Shown here one piece after another: positions 13,704 through 23,602 of a stretch of 64,000 bases of DNA. Under the pieces are notes generated by a model. The model did not search any database. It was not told the DNA's origin and saw nothing but the letters and a program-made list of their open reading frames with translations. The first letter of the stretch is position 1, and every line of letters begins with the position of its first letter. Source of the stretch: CAXBGS01 sp963975425 (GTDB lineage Bacteria > Planctomycetota > Planctomycetia > Pirellulales > Pirellulaceae); the NCBI GenBank assembly GCA_963975425.1, contig CAXBGS010000015.1, forward strand, positions 62,001 through 126,000, given 5' to 3'. The translations under genes and the position numbers were made by a program.

Positions 13704-13941
13704 GGTCTTGGATCGTTAAAGGTTCGGAAGTGAGTAGGTCGATGGCGCGTTGTTCGTCGTTGGTGTACCGGCTTTAGCCGGCATACGCTCGCCGGGACGC
13801 CGGCAAACAAATCGACTGAAAAACGCAAGTCCAATCATGCGCAGTGACATGCCACTCTAAGTTCGTGCCACTGGAGTGACAAGTTGCTTAGTCATCAGGG
13901 GAACTCCGAGTGGCGTGGGAGGCTCCACGGTGCGTTTCGGC
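13704..13941. other. Intergenic region with small hairpins
   Basis: 238 bp between the TPR gene and carA. It includes the hairpin ccggct-tt-agccgg at 13768-13781 and a second GC-rich inverted repeat just after it (gccgg...ccggc). No gene is supported; the hairpins may mark the end of the TPR transcript or be a dispersed repeat. Confidence 0.4.
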
Positions 13942-15711
13942 CTAGGTATCGATCAGGTCTTCGGGGGACAAGATGGGGACGGCGTTCTCTTCGGTTTCTT
14001 GTTTTTCACGCCACGGCTTGCCCGCCTTATAGCTGTCGAGTTCTTCTTGCAGTTGTTCAAGTTGCTCATGGGACTCTTTCGATCCCAGTTCAACCGCTTT
14101 GGTGCTCCACTGGATCGCTTTTTCCATGTCGCCGTTCTCTGCGTGTGCGGCGGCGAGGGTGCTGAGGATGTGTGGCAGTTTTTCTTCGGTCAATTCCACC
14201 GCGCGGGTGGCATGTTTGACTGCCCGCTGTCCGTCTCGCACCGAATCGTTGGGTGACGTCGCGAGGACCCAGGCCAAGTTATTGAGGATGCCCGAACGTT
14301 CAAGGCTTTCACGGCTGCCGGGTTCAACGCTTTCATCGTCGTTGCCGATCACGGTAAGCGCTTTTTCGTAATCGGCGATTGCGGCGGCGTGATCACCGAC
14401 GCTCAAATACGAATCGGCACGCGAACGCAGGACGGATTCGTTTCTTGGGTCGCGATCCAGGATGGTGCTAAGGGTTTCGATCGCCATGCGCGGACGATTG
14501 TCTTGCAGATACAAGTTGGCCAGTTGTTGCAGCCGCGTGGAGTTTGCCGGATCACGCTCGACCAGTTTTTTCATGTCGTTGATCGCTTCGGCCATCCGGC
14601 CTTCCTCGATCGCGATCAGGCAACCGACAAAGATTGCTTGGTCGGTCTCTTGAATTTGCGGCGCGATTCGGATGGCGCTTCGTAAATCGCTTTTGGCGGA
14701 TTGGACGTCACCGCGGATGACCGAGATCTCTGATCGCTGTAACAGCGACATCGGATCTTTGGGTTGCATCGCGAGCGCCTTGTTGAAATCCTCGAGCGCT
14801 TTGTCTTCTTGTCCGTCAAAACGGTACAAGATGCCCCGCATGCGGTAGACGCCTTCGCTGGGTTTGGCCTTGATCGCTTTGCTGAGCAGGGCGATTGCGT
14901 CGTCGGCGCGATCAAGTTCCATTAGCTGTTGCACTGCCGATTGGGTGACCAATTCGTTGGTCGGATCGAGGGTCATCACGGCTTCGAGATCTTTCACGGC
15001 GCCATCGACGTCGCCGGACTGCAACCGGAGTAATCCGCGGGCTTGTAACGCTTCTTTGTTTTGATCATCCGCTTCGATTGCGGCGTCGAGGTCAGCGATT
15101 TTGGCGTCGTCGTCTTCTTGCGACAGGGCTCGGAAGACGTAGGCGGCGCTGCGCTCGATCGGGTCATCTTTCAACAGTTCGATGGCTTTGGTTGTGGCTT
15201 GCGTCACGGCCGCCTTGTCACCGTCGGCGGCCATGTTCAGGCGAGCGATCATCAAATACGCTTCGACCAGCGTCGGATCGTGCTTGGTGGCACGTTCGAG
15301 CAATCGGAGCGCTTCGTCGCGAAGACGCAGTTGCGTTTGTCGGCGGCCGCGGGTCCGCAACATGCCGGCGACGACCTGTTCACTGCGCTGCAAAAAGACG
15401 CTGCCGAGCATTTTGTTGGCGAAGGAAGCGTTCTCGTCCGAGAGACCTTTGGCCAGTGCCGATTCGAGCAGTTTTGCGACCGCGTCGAGCTCTTCGGGCG
15501 TTTCGGCGTCAATTCGTTTGACAACCGATTCGTCGAGATCCTCTTGACCCGGATCGATGGTGGTTTCGGAAGCATCCGCCGATTGCGATTCCTGGGATTT
15601 GGCCGTCGTTTGATCATCGGCGAGGGCGTGATGACAGCAGGTCGAAGCGACAGCCACCGACAGTATCACGCATAGGAACGTGGTGGGTCGCGAGGCGGGT
15701 GAGCAATTCAT
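13942..15711 (-). CDS. Secreted tetratricopeptide-repeat protein
   Basis: A 589-residue protein with an N-terminal signal segment (TTFLCVILSVAVASTCCHHALAD), an acidic linker, and then TPR units over most of the length: for example ERATKHDPTLVEAYLMIARL, RAVLED-like helices, the DAIALLSKAIKAKPSEGVYR unit, DFNKALAMQPKDPMSLLQRSE and AIADYEKAL. The C-terminal unit (LNNLAWVLATSPNDSVRDGQRAVKHATRAVELT) is a form common in planctomycete TPR proteins. It probably acts as a scaffold outside the cytoplasmic membrane. The last 30 residues are charged and unstructured. No enzymatic domain. Partner proteins are not evident from the neighbours. Confidence 0.85.
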   Translation of the reverse strand: MNCSPASRPTTFLCVILSVAVASTCCHHALADDQTTAKSQESQSADASETTIDPGQEDLDESVVKRIDAETPEELDAVAKLLESALAKGLSDENASFANKMLGSVFLQRSEQVVAGMLRTRGRRQTQLRLRDEALRLLERATKHDPTLVEAYLMIARLNMAADGDKAAVTQATTKAIELLKDDPIERSAAYVFRALSQEDDDAKIADLDAAIEADDQNKEALQARGLLRLQSGDVDGAVKDLEAVMTLDPTNELVTQSAVQQLMELDRADDAIALLSKAIKAKPSEGVYRMRGILYRFDGQEDKALEDFNKALAMQPKDPMSLLQRSEISVIRGDVQSAKSDLRSAIRIAPQIQETDQAIFVGCLIAIEEGRMAEAINDMKKLVERDPANSTRLQQLANLYLQDNRPRMAIETLSTILDRDPRNESVLRSRADSYLSVGDHAAAIADYEKALTVIGNDDESVEPGSRESLERSGILNNLAWVLATSPNDSVRDGQRAVKHATRAVELTEEKLPHILSTLAAAHAENGDMEKAIQWSTKAVELGSKESHEQLEQLQEELDSYKAGKPWREKQETEENAVPILSPEDLIDT

Positions 15712-16374
15712 ATACAGAACTCGTCACAGTTGAAGTGGTGGGTGTTCACGTCATTATGGCGGTTTGCGCCAGAGATGCGTAGACGAGGTGCAAGAATCTG
15801 GTGCTGAATTGCCAGATTTGAGTCCCAATCCGGCGACATCAAGTCTGACCGCCAGGCGGCGCCCTCGTCGCGGATCCATGCGGTTTGCCGGTCAGGCGAC
15901 TTATGACCCCGGACAGATTCGCCGAGACGCGCCCGATTCTGATAATTGAGCGCGACCGAGACTTTGGTTAAACGCGACCGAGATGTTGTTCAGACCGGCC
16001 GAGTTTGCCAATCTGCAAGCGGACGCGGGCACGACCTCAAGGCAAGCCGATGAGGCTGATTCCGGATAAAACATGCTGACAGTCTGTCGCTGATAGTCAA
16101 TGCATGCTGGCAGAGAGTGGCGGTTCGTCAGTTAGCGAGTCGCCAACGAAACCGGCGCGTAAGGGCCAATTGGCAGACGCAACATACCTGCGGCGAAAAC
16201 GAACCCGTGCCGTCAGGGAAGGTGCGGCCTCGATGAGGCCGAGTTGGGGCTACACGTTGCGGCTACACGTTGCGGACTGAACGTCGTGGACTGAACGTCG
16301 TGGACTGAACGTTGCGGACTGAACGTTGTGGACTGAACGTTGTGGACTGAACGTTGTGGACTGAACGTCGTGGA
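15712..16374. other. Long intergenic region with repeats
   Basis: About 660 bp without a supported gene. It holds short duplications (gcgaccgaga near 15950 and 15973; ggctacacgttgc twice at about 16246-16275) and ends in seven 14-bp tandem repeats. It should contain the promoter of the TPR gene, not recognised. Confidence 0.45.
16274..16371. repeat. Seven tandem copies of a 14-bp repeat abutting a stop codon
   Basis: Unit ggactgaacgtygy, seven copies with only C/T changes at two positions and a partial eighth that runs into the TAG of the HAMP-domain gene (16375-16377). It lies directly downstream of that gene. Confidence 0.9.
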
Positions 16375-16839
16375 CTAGACCGAGGCGTGATTTTTTAGCT
16401 GAGCCAATTCCGCTTCAAGCTCTTCGTTGCGTTTGATCGTTGCCTCGTACTTTGCGGCGACGGTGTTGAAGTCCGCGGCGACTTCTTGCCAAAAGTCACC
16501 GTTGCGAAAATTGATGCTGGATACGATTTCGCCTTGAGACATTTTTCCCAGCGCGGTTCGGAGCCGGTACATCGGTCCGGCGAACCGATTGCTCATTTTC
16601 AACGTGTCCCGCAAAAACACGGGCATCAGAAAGAACATGACGATCAGAATCGGAACCTGGCTGCGAATCGCGACCGCTAACGCTTGGGTAAACGGCAGGT
16701 CACCCGCCGAGAACATCAGCCGAACCATTACGCTGATGGTCACCAAACAGGTGAGGAATAGTCCCCAGTGGATGACGATGCGTCTTGCGATGGCCCACTG
16801 CACGGGCGGATCGACCAGGATTTTCGAGCGTTTGGACAT
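16375..16839 (-). CDS. Membrane protein with a HAMP-like domain
   Basis: A 154-residue protein with a short cytoplasmic start, a first membrane helix (IVIHWGLFLTCLVTISVMVRLMF), a periplasmic loop, a second helix (VPILIVMFFLMPVFL), and then a HAMP-like segment (KMSNRFAGPMYRLRTALGKMSQGEIVSSINFRNGDFW) leading into a coiled coil (YEATIKRNEELEAELAQL). No output domain (kinase, methyl-accepting or cyclase) follows, so it is a stand-alone HAMP protein that may modulate another membrane sensor. The gene ends in the 14-bp repeat tract. ATG at 16839. Confidence 0.8.
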   Translation of the reverse strand: MSKRSKILVDPPVQWAIARRIVIHWGLFLTCLVTISVMVRLMFSAGDLPFTQALAVAIRSQVPILIVMFFLMPVFLRDTLKMSNRFAGPMYRLRTALGKMSQGEIVSSINFRNGDFWQEVAADFNTVAAKYEATIKRNEELEAELAQLKNHASV

Positions 16840-17382
16840 AGAACCGACTTCGACGGAAACAGACGGGAGTACATTTCAACCTAACCAAGTGAACCTTAGC
16901 TCGCACTTACGCCACACAACGCTACTGCGTCGAGGTTTTCTCTGGGTGCGGCGTTGTTTGCCGGGCGAGACACGAAATCCAACGTGGTCGTCAACGAAAC
17001 GGCTGTAAGAAATCCGTGTTTTCTGTGGCGAACAGGCCCGTGAGGACCCTAACGATCCGAACAAGCCGTAACGATCCGAACAATCGGTACGACCGGACCT
17101 TCGGTTGACGATTTCGCCGCTTCCCATTGCCCAGGCGGGGGCCATCCGTAACAGATTTGCCGATCGAATCAGCAGTAGCGTGCGCATTGGCAGCCGAACG
17201 CTTACTGACAAATCGGACCTTTCGCCAAAGGTCGCCTTGTCGCGAGGCATGGCAACCAGCCGTCGAGAATTGCCCGGTCAGCGCGAACCGCGGTCAACAT
17301 TAGCCCCGGGCAGCGTGAGCTCGCACCACCGACGATTGCTGTGAAACACACATTTCGACAGTCAAGGAAGACTCATCCCGTC
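16840..17382. other. Intergenic region between divergent genes
   Basis: About 540 bp that should hold two divergent promoters. A short direct repeat (cgatccgaacaa twice, about 17052-17084) is visible. No gene is supported. Confidence 0.35.
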
Positions 17383-18621
17383 ATGTCCGCATCCAGAATC
17401 AAAAGACGTTGGCTAAGAGCAGTCATAGCTGCGGCCACCACCGCGGTCGTCACCACCGCCGCCACCGCGTTGCCCGCCCCAGCCGATTCACCCGAACCGC
17501 TGCAAAGACTCGGTCGTTTTGTCGGCGCAGGCTGGGGCGACGGATACCACGCATGCGAATCGTCAGGATTTCGTCCTGTTTCGAACCTGCCACCACGCTC
17601 ATTTTATCAGCAGTTCGGCAACACCAACGGATGCCAGGGTGGAACGTGCGCCGGTGAAAAAGGCTGTGCCACCGCGATCGCCGCGTTTTATTCACATAGC
17701 GGTGATTGCGACGGAAACTCGTGCGATCAAAATGGGTGTGACGCATTAGGTTGTGATGTGATGCCGATGCACAGCACCTCGCCAGCGTCGGTTCAGGCTT
17801 CGCCGGCGGTGATTCAGCCCTGGTCAATGCCGCAACCGCCCGTCGACGCCACCCCGATCGAATGGGAGACCGCTCAATCGCCGGCGGCAGACGTCGGCGG
17901 ATCGATCATCGAACCGGCCCTGGAACCCGCGGCCGAATCGGCCGCGGATCGTTCGAAACGGATTGGCGCTCCAGCCCCCCGTGGCAAGGTCGAAGAGTTG
18001 CCCGCGCCCAAGCCCAGCAAGACGGGTCAGCCGAAGTCGCCGGGCACACTGAACCGACCCGGCCGGGCACCGGAAAGCCCGTCCGATGCGTTGGGTGAAC
18101 CACGGGCAATCCAGTCTGGATCGGCACCGGCAGCATCATCGAGCGATACCTCGGGCATGACGCCGAAGGCTGCATTTCTGTTGGCCGATTTGCACGAAGC
18201 GGAAATGCGTCCGATTCGGCCGCTGCCGCCCCAGCCCAAGCGAGAATTGACGCGACCACAGACGCCGTCGTTTGGCGTTCCCGCCACGATGTCACTGCCG
18301 AGCGGATGGGCGCCGGAATCCGCCGCAACTGGCACCGGCAATGCAACCCAAAACATCGGTGCCCCCGAGATAGGGCTGAGCGGACCCGCGGGACGACAGG
18401 CCGTGAAGGTAAATCATCCCGGCGTGAAAACGAACCCGTTTGTCCAAACGCCCACTTCGGTCCAAGTGCCAGAATCCGCGGCATTGACGCAGGGCAACGC
18501 CGTCGACCGAAACCGACCTTACCGCGTTGCGACCGAGTCCGGGGCGGCACCACGACCGTCAGCTCCCGAGCATCGTGTGGCCGAAGTGCCTGAATGGTTG
18601 ATCATCAAGCAACCTCGCTAA
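17383..18621 (+). CDS. Secreted Pro/Ala/Ser-rich protein
   Basis: A 412-residue protein. The start at 17383 (MSASRIKRRWLR) is preceded by AGGAAG; a GTG at 17341 would add 14 residues. A signal peptide (AVIAAATTAVVTTAATALPAPAD) is followed by a short segment with GAGWGDGYHACESSGF, a sequence style seen in planctomycete secreted proteins. Next comes a Cys-rich stretch (GCQGGTCAGEKGC ... CDGNSCDQNGCDALGCD) that could form disulfides or bind metal. The remainder is Pro/Ala-rich and probably disordered. No enzymatic domain. Likely exported to the periplasm or cell surface; function unknown. Confidence 0.7.
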   Translation: MSASRIKRRWLRAVIAAATTAVVTTAATALPAPADSPEPLQRLGRFVGAGWGDGYHACESSGFRPVSNLPPRSFYQQFGNTNGCQGGTCAGEKGCATAIAAFYSHSGDCDGNSCDQNGCDALGCDVMPMHSTSPASVQASPAVIQPWSMPQPPVDATPIEWETAQSPAADVGGSIIEPALEPAAESAADRSKRIGAPAPRGKVEELPAPKPSKTGQPKSPGTLNRPGRAPESPSDALGEPRAIQSGSAPAASSSDTSGMTPKAAFLLADLHEAEMRPIRPLPPQPKRELTRPQTPSFGVPATMSLPSGWAPESAATGTGNATQNIGAPEIGLSGPAGRQAVKVNHPGVKTNPFVQTPTSVQVPESAALTQGNAVDRNRPYRVATESGAAPRPSAPEHRVAEVPEWLIIKQPR

Positions 18622-18913
18622 TGCGCTGTGACGCTCTGCTGACCTGCGAAACCGACGCGCCGGCAAGACGATACCCGGACGCGTAACGATCGAATCTCAG
18701 AGCCGGCTCGCGGCGGTCAGAGAATTTTGGTGGCAAGCGGTTCGCGAACCCGATTGACGAGCGGTTCGCTTTGGCCCGCTTCGCGCGTACGACAATTGTG
18801 TCGATACTCTGCGGACTGGCCTGGGCCTGTTGCCACATTGGCATCAGCCGGGCGTTCCCTTTCCACCCGCGTACACGTCGGCGCTAGCGGCGCCGGCACG
18901 GAGTCTTTTGGCG

Positions 18914-19387
18914 ATGTCTTCTGAGTCGATGCAGCGTTCTCTTGTTTTGTGTAAACCCGATGCCGTTCAACGTCGTTTGGTTGGCGAAGTGATTTCGCGG
19001 TTCGAATCGAAAGGTTTGAATATTGTCGCAATGAAGATGTTGAAGGTCACTCCCGAGCTTTCCAAACAGCACTACGCCGAGCACGTCGACAAGCCGTTTT
19101 ACAAGAGTTTAGAAGACTTCATCACATCCGCACCCGTCGTCGCGTTGGCGGTGGAAGGCCTCGAAGCGATCACGGTGATTCGTGACATGTTGGGCGCGAC
19201 CAGCGGATTAAAAGCGGCAGCCGGAACAATCCGCGGTGATTTCAGCAGCAGCCGGCAAATGAATCTGGTACACGCCAGTGATGGCCCCGAAGCGGCTGCG
19301 CGAGAGCTGTCGCTGTACTTTGACGACAGCGACTTCTGTGACTACGAACCCGTACTGACGCCGTTCATGCGCGCAGCGGATGAGTGA
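18914..19387 (+). CDS. ndk: Nucleoside diphosphate kinase
   Basis: Transfers the terminal phosphate of ATP to nucleoside diphosphates through a phosphohistidine. Visible family features are MQRSLVLCKPDAVQRRLVGEVISRFE at the start, the HYAEHVDKPFY stretch, the MLGAT loop, GTIRGDF and the active-site motif NLVHASDGPE with His120 (codon at 19271). At about 157 residues it is slightly longer than the usual 140-150. I use the ATG at 18914 (MSSESMQRS); the Met at 18929 also fits. The HASDG variant of HGSDS is conservative. Cytoplasmic housekeeping enzyme. Confidence 0.95.
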   Translation: MSSESMQRSLVLCKPDAVQRRLVGEVISRFESKGLNIVAMKMLKVTPELSKQHYAEHVDKPFYKSLEDFITSAPVVALAVEGLEAITVIRDMLGATSGLKAAAGTIRGDFSSSRQMNLVHASDGPEAAARELSLYFDDSDFCDYEPVLTPFMRAADE

Positions 19388-19454
19388 TAAGTATTGAGAG
19401 GTTGACGGGAATCGGCCGGCTGGCACGAAGCGAGTCGCCGATGTGCCGGTCGAT

Positions 19455-19491
19455 TATTTGTTCAGCTTCTCGCCTATTTGTTCAGCTTCTC
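19455..19491. repeat. Short direct duplication at the 3' end of the small lipoprotein gene
   Basis: tatttgttcagcttctc occurs twice, 20 bp apart. One copy encodes the last codons and stop of the lipoprotein gene and the other lies just after it, so the gene's 3' end has been duplicated. Confidence 0.75.
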
Positions 19492-19710
19492 TTCGGCGCG
19501 AGCGGCGCGTAATGCGGCGGCTTCACGAGGCAGTTTGAATTCGGGGCCCGATGGGAAGTACTGCACGTCGTCTTGCAGATAGTAAGGGCTCGGCAACGTC
19601 TGGCCATTCATGGAAACCTGGCAACCCGTAGCGCCGACGAGGCAGAATCCAGCGACAAGCGTCAGTGCAGTGAACCGGGCCAAGTTTCGATTCTTCGTGT
19701 AGCGGGTCAT
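19474..19710 (-). CDS. Small lipoprotein
   Basis: A 78-residue protein with a lipoprotein signal: FTALTLVAGFCLVGATGC, where the Cys after GATG would be lipidated by Lgt and cleaved by LspA. The mature part carries NGQTLPSPYYLQDDVQYFP and FKLPREAAALRAARAEEKL, sequences I associate with small planctomycete membrane lipoproteins of unknown role. The gene's end is duplicated in the DNA just downstream. ATG at 19710; no obvious operon partner. Confidence 0.75.
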   Translation of the reverse strand: MTRYTKNRNLARFTALTLVAGFCLVGATGCQVSMNGQTLPSPYYLQDDVQYFPSGPEFKLPREAAALRAARAEEKLNK

Positions 19711-19840
19711 AGTTCCGGTGCCTTCGAAATGTCACCCGTGAACGTGTCGGGCGATGTCAGGAGGATGTGCCAAACGGAGCGTCTCGATTGCGTCCGTAGC
19801 TTTCGTCACAAGCGGTATCGACCTTTCAACCGCTATATCT

Positions 19841-20095
19841 TCACTTCGCGCGGTCAGATTTTCGGAAAAGTCCCGGCAAACGACGATTGAGCGGGATCGA
19901 TTTGCGGTCGGACGCACGTCGTGCTCGGAACGAAATCGGAACGATTCGCGGGAATTCCACTGCTTTCGGGCCGCAAAATCCACCAGCGAGCCAAACAAGC
20001 GCGGCGGGTGACAATCGTCGAGCGATTTGGATCCGATCAAGGCTGCGAGCTGAAGCTGCTAGCAATAAAAGAGTGAAAGCAATCGCCAGTCGCAA
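19841..20095 (-). CDS. Possible small secreted protein (doubtful)
   Basis: An 84-codon frame with a TTG start 7 bp after the stop of the PDZ gene. It begins MRLAIAFTLLLLAASARS, which looks like a signal peptide; the rest is Arg-rich without recognisable domains. Location and signal sequence favour it; the rare start and odd composition are against it. Confidence 0.3.
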   Translation of the reverse strand: MRLAIAFTLLLLAASARSLDRIQIARRLSPAALVWLAGGFCGPKAVEFPRIVPISFRARRASDRKSIPLNRRLPGLFRKSDRAK

Positions 20096-20101
20096 ATGAC
20101 G

Positions 20102-21949
20102 CTATTTCGATTCTTCCAGCTGTTTCAAGCGAGCTTGAAGACGCTCGATCTCGGCTCGCAGGTCTTCCAGAATATTTGCATCCGGCGAGCCGGCGGCTGG
20201 TTTCGATCCGACGGCTGGTTTCGATGCGGCCTTGGTGGATTCATCGACGGCTTTCGGTGGCACCTCGCGCAGTTCCATGGCCGGGGGCAGGTCGCCCAAG
20301 GTGGCGTCTTCGAATATCACTTGGTCGATGGGTTCGCCATCACCAAAGTCCAGCTCATCAACGCGGCCAGACGGAAGTGATTCGCCCTCAGCCGCGTTCG
20401 AGGAAAACTCATTGGGTGAATTCTCGGCCAGCGGCATTGCAGGTGGCAACTCGCTGCCCGACGTTGCGAAATTGTTTGGATTATCCCCGGCATTACCCGA
20501 GGGCAAGTTGCCAGAATCACGCTGGCCCGCCGGCGGTGCGACTTGAACGGGGGCCTTGGAACTGGATTGGTTTCCGCCCAGCCAACCGCCCAGCTTGGAA
20601 CCGATTCCCTTTAAGATCGATCCCTCGCCATCGGAGCCGTCCTGTGCGGGCGTGTCGGCGGAAGCGACCGCAGGAGCGCGCCCATCGAAGTGGACAACGA
20701 GATCAACCAACTCTTCATCGCGAACCAGCTTGATCGGCATCGGACCGAGTGGCTCTCGCCGCCGCTTCATCGAATCGGCCAATCTCTTGGTGTCAACGAC
20801 GAATCGATGGTCGACGGCGACAATTCGATCGCCCGGCTGCAAACCGAATTGTTCCGCTGGCGAACCGGGGTCAACCGAAACGACCAGTGCTCCGCGGCTA
20901 CCTTGTGGTTCTTCGACATCAATGCCGAGTGTCGGTTGCTGCGGTGATGATGCGGTGTCTTCGACTTGTGGTTGGCCTAATTCACTTGGCCGGTTTGATT
21001 CGAGTCGCGAGTTTTGCGAAGCGGATGACGACAACGCAGATGGGGGCGGCGTTGTCCGCGGAACGCTGCGTGGTGACGCCGAAACCAATTCAACCGGCAC
21101 CACCATCACTCGGCCTGATCGACCGACATGGACATTGACGACTTCGCCGGGTCGACGGTCCGAGAGTTGTGAAGCGATTGCCGCGATGTTCGGTGTCGGG
21201 GCTCCGTCGACGGCCAGGATCGCGTCGCCACGTCGGAGTCCTGCGATCTCGGCACGCGAGCCTTCGTTAAAACTTACGACGCGAACATCGGGACTTCCGG
21301 GGCGTGGGTCCAGCACGCGAATTCCGATGGTCGCACGCGCGTTCGATTGTCCAGCGGCATTGATGCGATCGATGGTGTTGGCCGAGGCCGGGTTTGCGGA
21401 TGGCGAGTTTGTCGATGGCGTGTTTGCCGATGCGCGTGCGATCGGTTCGCCGGCGTCGGTCGTTGGACCGGTGGTTGGACCTGTCGGTGGCGTTAAAGGC
21501 GAGAGGATAGATCCGCCCAGGTCGTTGTCGGATCGCGGCTGCGAGTCCGCCGCCGCGTCTGGCTGCAATGGAGTCGGCTCACCGGGAACTCGACCGCGAT
21601 CGGCGTTGAGTCGATTTCGGACAGCCGCAGCATCGGGTCCGTCTGGGTCCGTTACGCCTGAGGGATAGGGGTTGTATCGTGACGAAGGATTGCGAGTGCC
21701 ATCGCTGGCGCGTAAGTCATCGTTCGGGTTTGGTGCCGTCGCACTGCGAGAGTTGGGTGCGTACGGGTTGGGAGGCACATAGGGGGCTCCGATGCGAGAG
21801 CGAATGCGTGACCCCAACCGCTGCAAAATGCCCTGTGCGTGAACCGTCGGTACATCACCGATCGCAAACGCGGCGAGAGTAAAACAGACAACCAAAAGTG
21901 TTTTTGGTTTAGCGATTCTTGGCATTACGAACATAACGTCGCGACTCAT
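20102..21949 (-). CDS. Secreted protein with two PDZ domains
   Basis: About 615 residues from the Met at 21949 (MSRDVMFVMPRIAK); Mets at 21934 and 21925 are alternatives. A signal peptide (TLLVVCFTLAAFAIGDVPTVHA) is followed by a long Pro/Ser/Asn-rich linker. The first PDZ domain contains IGIRVLDPRPGSPDVRVV, SRAEIAGLRRGDAILAVDG. After another linker comes a second PDZ domain (LGIDVEEPQGSRGALVVS, SPAEQFGLQPGDRIVAVD). A third linker leads to a C-terminal coiled coil (NILEDLRAEIERLQARLKQLEE). No protease domain is present, so it is more likely an adaptor or scaffold for C-terminal peptides in the periplasm than a DegP-like enzyme. Confidence 0.85.
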   Translation of the reverse strand: MSRDVMFVMPRIAKPKTLLVVCFTLAAFAIGDVPTVHAQGILQRLGSRIRSRIGAPYVPPNPYAPNSRSATAPNPNDDLRASDGTRNPSSRYNPYPSGVTDPDGPDAAAVRNRLNADRGRVPGEPTPLQPDAAADSQPRSDNDLGGSILSPLTPPTGPTTGPTTDAGEPIARASANTPSTNSPSANPASANTIDRINAAGQSNARATIGIRVLDPRPGSPDVRVVSFNEGSRAEIAGLRRGDAILAVDGAPTPNIAAIASQLSDRRPGEVVNVHVGRSGRVMVVPVELVSASPRSVPRTTPPPSALSSSASQNSRLESNRPSELGQPQVEDTASSPQQPTLGIDVEEPQGSRGALVVSVDPGSPAEQFGLQPGDRIVAVDHRFVVDTKRLADSMKRRREPLGPMPIKLVRDEELVDLVVHFDGRAPAVASADTPAQDGSDGEGSILKGIGSKLGGWLGGNQSSSKAPVQVAPPAGQRDSGNLPSGNAGDNPNNFATSGSELPPAMPLAENSPNEFSSNAAEGESLPSGRVDELDFGDGEPIDQVIFEDATLGDLPPAMELREVPPKAVDESTKAASKPAVGSKPAAGSPDANILEDLRAEIERLQARLKQLEESK

Positions 21950-22228
21950 TGAGTGACAAATTTCGACCGACATCCGGCTCGCGAAAACGTGAACCCTCAG
22001 CGTCGACCCCCTCGACCTAAATGGCAGGTGCCAATCGGCCAGCAAAACGGATTGCGTCTTGTGGTCTACAACGCAGGCGGTGTGAAACGAACAAATCACC
22101 CGTTCGTAAGATGCCCACTTGCTGACCCACGTCCCGCAAGCTGAATCTCCTATGATAGAGTCTGGCGTGGAGAAAGAAAAACCAACTAAAGTCCAGAAAC
22201 CAGCGTTTTTCCGCCAGAATGATCACGA

Positions 22229-23602
22229 TTGTCGCCTCACAGCCCACGGACTGCTCTTTTGGCTACGCCGAACGTTACGATTCGCCCCCTAAGCGATTTG
22301 CAGGGCATGCTGCCTCGACTGGCATCGTCGATGTCAATGTCGCGAGCGCACCTGGTAATCGACCAACTGCGGAACTTGGTGGGGCAGTCGCGTGGCAATG
22401 AGATTCTTGTCCTGAGCTGTGAAACGAATGCGGGCGATGTCTCACGCAGCGCCGATCAGGCCGGCGCAGTTTCCGGCGCAGTTTCCGACGCAATCAGTGC
22501 GGCGTCCGATCCAATGGGTACTCACCCCGTCAATCCAGGCTCTGCATCCACGTCCGATACGGCGATACCCACTCGGCAAGCCGCGGTGGTCGTGCATCAC
22601 GAACCCAAGACCGACTTTGCGACCATGTTGCTATTGGGATGGTCTGCAGGTGACGTAAGTCCGGTGGGTGACGTCAATCTGAACGAAGAAGGCAACGGTA
22701 AGCCGCGGACGGACGTGCCCGACGCGAACTTGCAAGAAATGGACTTAATCGCGCTCGCGACCAAGGCTTTATCCGGGGTGCTCGATCCGCTGCTTCACGA
22801 GCGCGGCGTGTGTTTCCTGCAGTTTGCCACCGATGTGTGCTCCGGTCGTGATCGCGCGTCGCAGGATGCCGTTTCTAAAGATGCTGTCTCTGGCGACGCC
22901 GCGCCCGCATCGGATCGGCATGACGCGCTCGACACGGCTTGGCAAACCGGCATGGGGCTTTCTCACATTGGCAATCTGGAATACCTCAGCGGCGCGGTCG
23001 GTGAAGCGGACAAGTCGATTGATGTGCTACTTCGATCCAGCGGCAAGCGTGACCAGCCCGCGTTGGAATTCAGGCAGGCCGAATCGATTGCCCAGCTTGC
23101 GCAAGTGGTCGATCGCACTTATTTGCAAACAATGGACTGTCCATTGATGTCTCGTTTTCGCGGTGCCACACAAACGCTGGGCGTTTATCACCAAAGCGAT
23201 GCTTACGCACCCGAACTTTGGTTTTCCATTCACTCGGGGCATCGAAATTCGGATGACCCATCGGGTCGCGGCGACAGTGACGTCGGGCCGGCGATCGGTT
23301 GCCTATTGATGGGCAAGCATGTCAGCGGGAATCCGCCATCGGACAACGGCGCCGCGCCCGACGGCGGCGATGTGATTAGCGAGCTGGTGTATATGGGATT
23401 GGTGCCCGAGGTGCGCGGGGCGGGACTCGGTCGCCAAATCATCAAACAAGCGACGAGTCTTTCGAAATCGATCGGCGCGCAGCGAATGATCTTGGCGGTC
23501 GATGAAGCCAACCGGCCGGCTCGCGATTTGTACCGCAGTGTTGGTTTGCAACCGATGATGCGCGAGTCGGTGTGGGGAAAAAACGTGGCAAAAGATGTAT
23601 GA
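22229..23602 (+). CDS. GNAT-family N-acetyltransferase with a long N-terminal half
   Basis: About 457 residues. The acetyl-CoA motif is near the C-terminus: ELVYMGLVPEVRGAGLGRQIIKQA (R-x-x-G-x-G around residue 393), followed by RMILAVDEANRPARDLYRSVGL, a standard GNAT ending. An earlier region (MDCPLMSRFRGATQTLGVYHQ) may be a degenerate first GNAT half, so the protein could be a tandem GNAT. The substrate is unknown. The first clear frame start is the TTG at 22229; a shorter start at Met27 is possible. The N-terminal half contains a short duplication (SGAVSGAVSDA). Followed by about 630 bp without a supported gene before dnaA. Confidence 0.75.
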   Translation: MSPHSPRTALLATPNVTIRPLSDLQGMLPRLASSMSMSRAHLVIDQLRNLVGQSRGNEILVLSCETNAGDVSRSADQAGAVSGAVSDAISAASDPMGTHPVNPGSASTSDTAIPTRQAAVVVHHEPKTDFATMLLLGWSAGDVSPVGDVNLNEEGNGKPRTDVPDANLQEMDLIALATKALSGVLDPLLHERGVCFLQFATDVCSGRDRASQDAVSKDAVSGDAAPASDRHDALDTAWQTGMGLSHIGNLEYLSGAVGEADKSIDVLLRSSGKRDQPALEFRQAESIAQLAQVVDRTYLQTMDCPLMSRFRGATQTLGVYHQSDAYAPELWFSIHSGHRNSDDPSGRGDSDVGPAIGCLLMGKHVSGNPPSDNGAAPDGGDVISELVYMGLVPEVRGAGLGRQIIKQATSLSKSIGAQRMILAVDEANRPARDLYRSVGLQPMMRESVWGKNVAKDV